Origin: Treponema sp. UBA6367
Lineage (GTDB): Bacteria > Spirochaetota > Spirochaetia > Treponematales > Treponemataceae
Direction: 5' to 3'
Assembly: GCA_002437725.1 (NCBI GenBank)
Contig: DJRF01000026.1
Span: 119,315-183,314 of the forward strand
DNA: 64,000 bases
In this document: piece after piece, positions 58,858-64,000 of the stretch
How the letters are laid out: each line of letters starts with the position of its first letter
Position numbering within the stretch: position 1 is the first letter of the stretch
Notes under the pieces: generated by a model
Told to the model about the DNA's origin: nothing
The model's input: only the letters and a program-made list of their open reading frames with translations
The model's database searches: none
Position numbers and translations under genes: made by a program

Positions 58858-59849
58858 ATACTACTATTATAATCGCAGAATTGGTGATTTTCAAGAAAAT
58901 CTTGAAAATCCTTTGGCAATGGAGCAGTTATTTCTTGTTCTAAATTAGTTCCGAGCAAATTTTCTTTGCTAAAGCAAATTTTTTGCGCATGCAAAAAAAA
59001 CTGCCGCTGTGCTTTTATTTTTTTTCCTCCGTAAGCAATGTCTCCTAAAAGCGGAAAGCCATGACTAGCAGACTGCGCCCTTATTTGGTGAGTTCTGCCT
59101 GTAAAAATTTGAATTTGTGCAAGAGTAAAATCAATATTGTTGTATTTGCCGAATCCTAAAGGCATGACTTTTGTTATCGCTTTTTTTGCTTCTTTTTTAT
59201 CAGTTTTTTCTACAGAAACCGTATGAAAGTTATTGAATGTCGCTTCTTTTTTTTCTATAAAGTCTGTCCATTCTTCTGTTTTTTTTATCTTTCCTTCAAA
59301 AATTCCTAAATAAACTTTTTTGAGGTTATGGTCTTTCATAGTTTGGCAAAACCACCTTGCTCCGTTTATGCTCCAAGAAAAAAATAAAATTCCTGTAGTA
59401 AGCCTGTCAAGACGATGAAGAGGACCTGGTTTAAATGAAATTGATTCTTTTTGCGCAGAAGAATCGTAATAATCTTGAACAATTTTATCGAGCGAAGTTT
59501 CGCTTCCGTGAACGGTTATATTGTAAGGTTTGTTTATAACAAGAAAATCTTCATTTTGAAAGATAATATTAAGATTTTTTATTAAAAGCTCTTTATTATT
59601 TGAACTAATAGAGGAATTTTCTTTAGCATTCTTATCTGACTTTTCAAATAAAAAAGAAGCTATTTTTATAGAATCACCATTCTTTACATGATAGGATTCT
59701 TGAACTTTTTTGTTATTAACCTTTACAAGACCTTTTCTTATTGCCTTGTAAATTCCAGAAAGGTTTTCTTTTTTTATAAAGATTCTAATAACTTTATCAA
59801 TTCTTCTTCCATCGTCATCTTTTCCAGCACTAAATTCCTTAAAATCCAT
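58854..59849 (-). CDS. RluA-family pseudouridine synthase
   Basis: A 331-residue RNA-modifying enzyme. An S4 RNA-binding domain covers residues about 15-70. INKPYNITVHG and GPLHRLDRLTTGILFF carry the catalytic aspartate (HRLDR). The C-terminal FTGRTHQIRAQSASHGFPLLGD is the second RluA signature. It is closest to the RluC branch (23S rRNA) by layout. A TATAAT ends 6 nt before the ATG, so the mRNA should be leaderless. Confidence 0.9.
   Translation of the reverse strand: MDFKEFSAGKDDDGRRIDKVIRIFIKKENLSGIYKAIRKGLVKVNNKKVQESYHVKNGDSIKIASFLFEKSDKNAKENSSISSNNKELLIKNLNIIFQNEDFLVINKPYNITVHGSETSLDKIVQDYYDSSAQKESISFKPGPLHRLDRLTTGILFFSWSINGARWFCQTMKDHNLKKVYLGIFEGKIKKTEEWTDFIEKKEATFNNFHTVSVEKTDKKEAKKAITKVMPLGFGKYNNIDFTLAQIQIFTGRTHQIRAQSASHGFPLLGDIAYGGKKIKAQRQFFLHAQKICFSKENLLGTNLEQEITAPLPKDFQDFLENHQFCDYNSSI
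58866..58894 (-). promoter_or_regulatory. internal leaderless promoter for the P-loop/Asp23 gene
   Basis: On the minus strand, TTGAAA (58889-58894), 17 bp, TATAAT (58866-58871), then 8 nt to the ATG at 58857. It lies within the last codons of the pseudouridine synthase gene. Confidence 0.65.
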
Positions 59850-59855
59850 ATCTTT

Positions 59856-59913
59856 ATTATAAATGAAAAAGTAAACATTTCTACTAGTAAAATTTTTTTT
59901 TGAATGATAGAAT
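59856..59913. promoter_or_regulatory. divergent leaderless -10 boxes
   Basis: Minus strand: TATAAT (59856-59861) 6 nt before the pseudouridine synthase ATG, with TAGAAA 16 bp upstream. Plus strand: TAGAAT (59908-59913) 7 nt before the ATG at 59921, with a weak -35. Neither gene has a Shine-Dalgarno. Confidence 0.5.
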
Positions 59914-59920
59914 ATAAGAT

Positions 59921-60400
59921 ATGTTTTCTTTAATAAGTGCTAATGTAAAATCTCTTTTAACAAATCCTGTTTTTTTAGCTTGTATTTCAAGTTGGTTTAG
60001 TGCTCAGTTTATAAAAACTGTTTTAAATATAGTTTATGGAAAAATTCATAGTATTTCAGAAATGTTTGAAAGCCTTATTTGGAAAACAGGAGGACTTCCT
60101 TCTAGCCATTCTGCGCTGGTAACTTCATTGTGTACTACAATAGGTTTTAGGAATGGAATTTCCTCTGACATTTTTATGATTTCTTTAGGATTCTTTTTAA
60201 TTACAATTCGCGATGCTGTTGGAGTTAGGCGTTCAAGCGGAGTTCAAGCTAAAAAAATAAACGAAATGGGAAAACTCTTAAAAGAAAAGGGAATACTTGA
60301 TTATTCTCCAATAAAAGAAGTTAATGGACATACTCCATTAGAAGTAACTATTGGTTGCTTGCTAGGTTTTTTTATTGGATTAGCATATTCTTTGTTTTAA
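59921..60400 (+). CDS. divergent PAP2-family (DUF212/YuiD-like) membrane protein
   Basis: A 159-residue protein with about four hydrophobic helices. The family motif GGLPSSHSALVTSL holds the histidine of the PAP2-like active site, followed by RDAVGVRRSSGVQAKKIN. HTPLEVTIGCLLGF near the end matches the family C-terminal motif. The presumed role is a phosphatase or transporter for a lipid-linked phosphate, unproven. It is the first gene of a run that leads into rnfC. Confidence 0.85.
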   Translation: MFSLISANVKSLLTNPVFLACISSWFSAQFIKTVLNIVYGKIHSISEMFESLIWKTGGLPSSHSALVTSLCTTIGFRNGISSDIFMISLGFFLITIRDAVGVRRSSGVQAKKINEMGKLLKEKGILDYSPIKEVNGHTPLEVTIGCLLGFFIGLAYSLF

Positions 60401-60401
60401 A

Positions 60402-61784
60402 ATGACTTACATAAAAAAGTATGCGGTTCCTCTGCTAATAATAATAATTTCGCTATCTCTAATGTACGTATTAAGAAGTTTGCCTTCTGCAAAAATGTGG
60501 AATGGTTACACAATGATGTACGTAGATGCAGCTGCGGAATCTTCTTTTGTGATTCAACTGCTTGAAAAAAATGGTTGCAAAGATTTTATCTGCCTTGAAA
60601 ATCAAAAAGTTCCACTTGCATTTTCTAAGCAAACTCCAGAAGCAGCGCTTGCAACATCTGGAATAGAAAAGTCTGAGTATTATCAAAAAAGAAAAAATTT
60701 TTTTTATGATAAAAATAAGCAGGTAAAAGTAATTTACGTCCCAGAAAGATTTAAAAAAAACACGCTTCAAGTAATTTCAATTTTGTCTAAACAGGGAATA
60801 AACTCTGGTTGGGGCGAAAATGTTTCTTATCCTTTTATTGCTGTTCTTGTATGCATAATTCTTGCCGTCATTTTAACTTTTTTTTCAGAGAAAAAAGTTT
60901 TATATGCAGTTTTATCAGTATTCCCAATTCTTTTTAGCATTGTTCTTCCTTTTTACAGAGTGCTTGCAGGAAATTGTCTTTTTATTTCTGGAATTTTTAT
61001 ATGCGAAAAACTTTGGAAACGAGAAAAAGCATTTTCTGTTATTTTAAAAAATGTCTACATAAATATATTCTTTTTATCAGCCTTTTTTATGATGCTTCTT
61101 TCTGGATTAAAGTGCTTGCTTTTATTTTTCTGTGTCGTTCTTTCTGATTTGTCTATAATGAGTTTATATAGTTCTTTAGAAAAAAGGCTTGACCAGAGAT
61201 TTTCTTTTGTTCCTATAAAAATTCGTTCAGCAAAGTTTGTTCCTGCGTTCACTGAAAGGATTTCTTTTCAATTGCTTTCTTGCTCTTGTGCGATTGCTGC
61301 TATTCTTTTAGTGGCATTTTTATATTCTGCATTTTCTTTAGGACAGGCAACTAAATCTTCAAATCTTCAACTTCCAAGTCAAAACGGAAACGGTCAGTTG
61401 CCGAATATTAAAGACTTTGTGGAATGGAAATGGGAAGCTACGACTTTTCCTTATATATCATTAAATGAAAAAAACTCTTCTACAAAACAGATTTCGTTTT
61501 CTCAATTTAAAATGGAAGATGGACTTATAAAAGAGGAAGTAAAATCTATTGCTTTTAATCAAAATTTTATTGAAGAGTCCATAAATGATATTGATGACTT
61601 AAATTTCCCTGCCATAGAAAAAATGCTGAAACTTCAAAAAAAAGATTTTTCAGGAGGATATGCTTCTTCTACTTCCCAAAATCTTACAATTTTAACTATA
61701 ATAATTATTCTTCTTTCTTTACAAATTCCTTTAATTTGTAGATTGGTTTATAAAATTAGAATAAAAGGTTTTAAAAAGAGGTGA
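60402..61784 (+). CDS. membrane protein of unknown function upstream of rnfC
   Basis: A 460-residue protein. One N-terminal helix is followed by an extracytoplasmic region (about 27-140), then six or seven hydrophobic helices (about 145-320), another extracytoplasmic region and a final helix near the C-terminus. I recognise no family. It starts 1 bp after the DUF212 gene, and its stop lies 2 bp before the rnfC ATG, so it is translated in step with Rnf. It may be a spirochaete-specific Rnf accessory (inference from position). Confidence 0.6.
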   Translation: MTYIKKYAVPLLIIIISLSLMYVLRSLPSAKMWNGYTMMYVDAAAESSFVIQLLEKNGCKDFICLENQKVPLAFSKQTPEAALATSGIEKSEYYQKRKNFFYDKNKQVKVIYVPERFKKNTLQVISILSKQGINSGWGENVSYPFIAVLVCIILAVILTFFSEKKVLYAVLSVFPILFSIVLPFYRVLAGNCLFISGIFICEKLWKREKAFSVILKNVYINIFFLSAFFMMLLSGLKCLLLFFCVVLSDLSIMSLYSSLEKRLDQRFSFVPIKIRSAKFVPAFTERISFQLLSCSCAIAAILLVAFLYSAFSLGQATKSSNLQLPSQNGNGQLPNIKDFVEWKWEATTFPYISLNEKNSSTKQISFSQFKMEDGLIKEEVKSIAFNQNFIEESINDIDDLNFPAIEKMLKLQKKDFSGGYASSTSQNLTILTIIIILLSLQIPLICRLVYKIRIKGFKKR

Positions 61785-61786
61785 TT

Positions 61787-63106
61787 ATGACAACTTTTCA
61801 TAACATTCATACCTTAAAAAAAGAATCTTACAAAACTGCAATTTCTGGCTTTGTACCGCCTTACGTTATGGTTCCTTTAAAACAAGAACAGGGAAATGAG
61901 TGCAAAGCAATTGTTTTTGAAGGAGATATTTTAAAAGAAGGCCAGCTTATTGCAGAATCATTAGATAATTCCACTTCAACAGGATTAAAAAAATATATAT
62001 ATTCTCCAATTCCCGGTAAAGTTCTAGAAACAAAGTTGTGCACAGCTCCAGACGGAAAAACTGTTCGAGCAATGAAAATAAAGCTGCATGGAAGTTTTTC
62101 ATTTCTTGGAAAGAGAATAAAACCAAGAAATCTTGATATTTTTTCTTCATCGCAATTGCTTAGAGAAATTTCTGAAAAAGGGATTTTAAATACATTTATA
62201 TCTGATAAGCCTGAAAATCTTGCTTTGCAACTTGAAAATGCTGCAAAGAGTAATAACAACATTTTGATTGTCAGACTTTTTGACGACGACCCTTCAAGGC
62301 TTTCTGACAGGTTGATTACATCTCTGTATCAAGAAGACGTTGTAAAGGGAAGTGAACTTATTGCAAAAACTATGAATGCGCAAGGCATTGTATTTATCTG
62401 CGAGGAATCCTTTATAAAGTCAGAAAAAATTAAATCTATAAAAACGAATTTTCCAGTTTTGTTTGTCCCTCTAAATCCAAAAAAGTATCCTTGCAGTTTT
62501 AAAAAACTTGTTGTTCCAATTGTAAGAAAAATATCCATGGGAAAAAGTCCTTTTTGTAAAATTTCTGTAAAAGATGTTTTTATAGATTCTTCAACAGCAT
62601 TTGAAACCTATAACCATATTTCAAAAGGCATGCCAGTTATTGAACGGTACGTTCTTGTAGATGGCGATTGCACTGTGGCAAGTGGTCTTATAAAAGTTCC
62701 AATAGGAACTACAATTAATTCTCTTGCAGAACATTGCGGTGGATTTATAAAAAAACCTGGCGCAATAATAATAAATGGTCTTGTGACAGGTTTTTCTGTA
62801 GGAACATTAGATGTTCCTATAACCAAGTATGTAAAGTCTGTAACTTTTGTAACGACTTTAAAAACTCCAGATCAAAGAATGTCAGTTTGTGTGCGTTGCG
62901 GCAGCTGCAGAAGAAGCTGTCCTATAAAGCTTTCGCCAGATATTATTTATAGACACATTACTGGCGGACTTTGCGCAGAAAAAGAATATTTAGAATCTTC
63001 TTCGATGTGCATAAACTGCGGCCTTTGCAATGCGGTTTGTCCAGCAAGGCTTCCATTAAGCCAGCGGATAAATGATTTCAAAATGAAATATAATGAGGTT
63101 AGATAA
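61787..63106 (+). CDS. rnfC: Rnf complex subunit RnfC
   Basis: A 439-residue peripheral subunit of the ion-pumping ferredoxin:NAD+ oxidoreductase. An N-terminal barrel-sandwich segment (VPPYVMVPLKQ to PIPGKVLETK) is followed by an NADH/FMN-binding region. The C-terminal dicluster ferredoxin has CVRCGSCRRSCP and CINCGLCNAVCP. The start at MTTFHN is preferred because GAGGTG lies 3 nt upstream; a GTG two codons earlier is inside that site. The glycine-rich NADH-binding loop is less obvious than in gamma-proteobacterial RnfC. Confidence 0.88.
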   Translation: MTTFHNIHTLKKESYKTAISGFVPPYVMVPLKQEQGNECKAIVFEGDILKEGQLIAESLDNSTSTGLKKYIYSPIPGKVLETKLCTAPDGKTVRAMKIKLHGSFSFLGKRIKPRNLDIFSSSQLLREISEKGILNTFISDKPENLALQLENAAKSNNNILIVRLFDDDPSRLSDRLITSLYQEDVVKGSELIAKTMNAQGIVFICEESFIKSEKIKSIKTNFPVLFVPLNPKKYPCSFKKLVVPIVRKISMGKSPFCKISVKDVFIDSSTAFETYNHISKGMPVIERYVLVDGDCTVASGLIKVPIGTTINSLAEHCGGFIKKPGAIIINGLVTGFSVGTLDVPITKYVKSVTFVTTLKTPDQRMSVCVRCGSCRRSCPIKLSPDIIYRHITGGLCAEKEYLESSSMCINCGLCNAVCPARLPLSQRINDFKMKYNEVR

Positions 63107-63160
63107 GAACAGCCGAAAAAGTAGTCTGTTTTTATCTTGCCTTTTTACGGGAGGTAAAAA

Positions 63161-64000
63161 ATGTCTGAACAGAAAAAAAGAAAAATTCTTATACGGCCTT
63201 TTATTTATATAAATCATTCAATAGGCTGGAATGCTATAAAAATTGCAATTCTTTTGGGCATTCAGCTTATTCTTTTAGCTTGTACAAAAAGCTGGAGCGC
63301 CTTGCTTGTTATATTCGCATCTACGATAGGAGCTTTTTGCGCCGAAACCATAAGTAATAAGATTACTAAATATCATATTCAAGACCACTATAGCACAATA
63401 ATAAGCATAGACCAGGGACTTATAGCAGGCATGCTGATTCCTCAAACTTTTTCGCCAATTGCAGTTTTTTTCTTAACTGTATGCGTAATGCTTGTAATGA
63501 AACATTTTTTTGGAGGCTTTTCTTACGCTTGGGCAAATCCTTCTATTTTTAGCGTTATTGTTTTATGGATTGTAGGTTACGAATTATTTCCTTCATTTGG
63601 CGTTACTACTGACATTCTTGCTATGCGTAATCCTTCCCAGTTTTTGATTGAAAATGGATTTTTTCCCATTTATAAATTTGATTCAAGCCTTACCGAAGTT
63701 CTAAATAATTCTGTATTCAGTATTTTTAAGGTTTCTATTCCTGAAGGTTATATGTCCATATTTTGGGACACTCAATCAATTATTCCTGCCTTTAGGTTTA
63801 ATTTTGCAACACTAATTTCATCTTTATTTCTTTTTAGTGACAACTTTGTAAAAACTATCATTCCAGGTTGCTTTCTTTTTGTTTATATGTTGCTAGTAAG
63901 ATTTGTTTCACCGTTTTTCTTTAATGGGGTTATGTTTCAGGGAGACATGTTATTGGCTTTATTAACAAGTGGAACTCTTTTTTGCGCAGTTTTTCTTATT
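63161..64000 (+). CDS. rnfD: Rnf complex subunit RnfD (truncated by window end)
   Basis: At least 280 residues of an integral membrane protein; the end lies beyond the window. GGGAGG is 7 nt before the ATG. YAWANPSIFSVIVLW and GDMLLALLTSGTLFCAVFLI match the RnfD/NqrB layout. The usual flavin-attachment motif (S/T-GAT) is not seen where expected; an AFRFNFATLISS segment is there instead. It follows rnfC by 54 bp with a small AACAG/CTGTT hairpin between them. It would complete the ion channel of Rnf with RnfG, A and E outside the window. Confidence 0.85.
   Translation, partial: MSEQKKRKILIRPFIYINHSIGWNAIKIAILLGIQLILLACTKSWSALLVIFASTIGAFCAETISNKITKYHIQDHYSTIISIDQGLIAGMLIPQTFSPIAVFFLTVCVMLVMKHFFGGFSYAWANPSIFSVIVLWIVGYELFPSFGVTTDILAMRNPSQFLIENGFFPIYKFDSSLTEVLNNSVFSIFKVSIPEGYMSIFWDTQSIIPAFRFNFATLISSLFLFSDNFVKTIIPGCFLFVYMLLVRFVSPFFFNGVMFQGDMLLALLTSGTLFCAVFLI

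Noticed and set aside
1..64000. CRISPR arrays, tRNA, rRNA, prophage or insertion sequences
   Set aside because: No regularly spaced direct repeats, no cloverleaf with a GTTC-type T-loop, no transposase, integrase or phage structural motif was found on either strand. Short tRNAs in gaps were looked for by eye only.

Overview
The window is about 35% G+C and packed with genes on both strands. It looks like a chromosomal segment of a host-associated anaerobic spirochaete of the genus Treponema. The reasons are a P83/100-family protein, the order rpsB-tsf-frr-uppS-cdsA-dxr-rseP with no pyrH between tsf and frr, a CHASE2 adenylate cyclase, an Rnf complex, many short secreted or lipid-anchored proteins of unknown function, and no LPS genes. 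The genus is an inference; no rRNA or tRNA gene is visible to confirm it.

Layout. 1-5742: a possible structured element, an outer-membrane beta-barrel protein, a secreted protein, an aminotransferase and glycogen synthase. 5755-14626 (minus): a translation and envelope block (maf, rpsB, tsf, frr, uppS, cdsA, dxr, rseP) ending in a secreted beta-propeller. 14799-18166: a HEAT protein, a lipoprotein, coaD, rpmF, acpP, rnc. 18238-24683: CHASE2 cyclase, a protease-like lipoprotein, a small secreted protein and an AspT-type carrier. 24839-37252: a polysaccharide locus of mosaic base composition. It has an XRE regulator with two operator-like sites, a small caspase-fold-like protein, a flippase, UDP-galactopyranose mutase, a polymerase-like protein, LicD and five glycosyltransferases, with two toxin-antitoxin-like cassettes inside it. 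37657-51156: an energy-metabolism island. 51232-64000: P83/100, a second secreted propeller, RNA-modification and RNA-tailing genes, a P-loop/Asp23 fusion and the start of an rnf cluster.

The energy island is the most interesting part. Seven genes encode a complete FlxABCD-HdrABC flavin-based electron-bifurcating module. They are followed on the same strand by a soluble, anchor-less fumarate reductase (FrdAB), and preceded by fumarase and an LDH-family dehydrogenase that carries the malate-type arginine. An [FeFe] hydrogenase stands next to them and Rnf lies 12 kb away. Together they suggest, but do not prove, an NADH-driven bifurcating fumarate reductase that makes succinate and reduced ferredoxin, with ferredoxin re-oxidised by Rnf or hydrogenase.

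A second, window-wide signal is transcriptional. About a dozen genes have a sigma70-type -10 box only 5-10 nt before the start codon and no Shine-Dalgarno, several with a good -35 exactly 17 bp upstream. This predicts abundant leaderless mRNAs. Genes with Shine-Dalgarno sequences occur beside them. No CRISPR array, prophage, insertion sequence, tRNA or rRNA was found.
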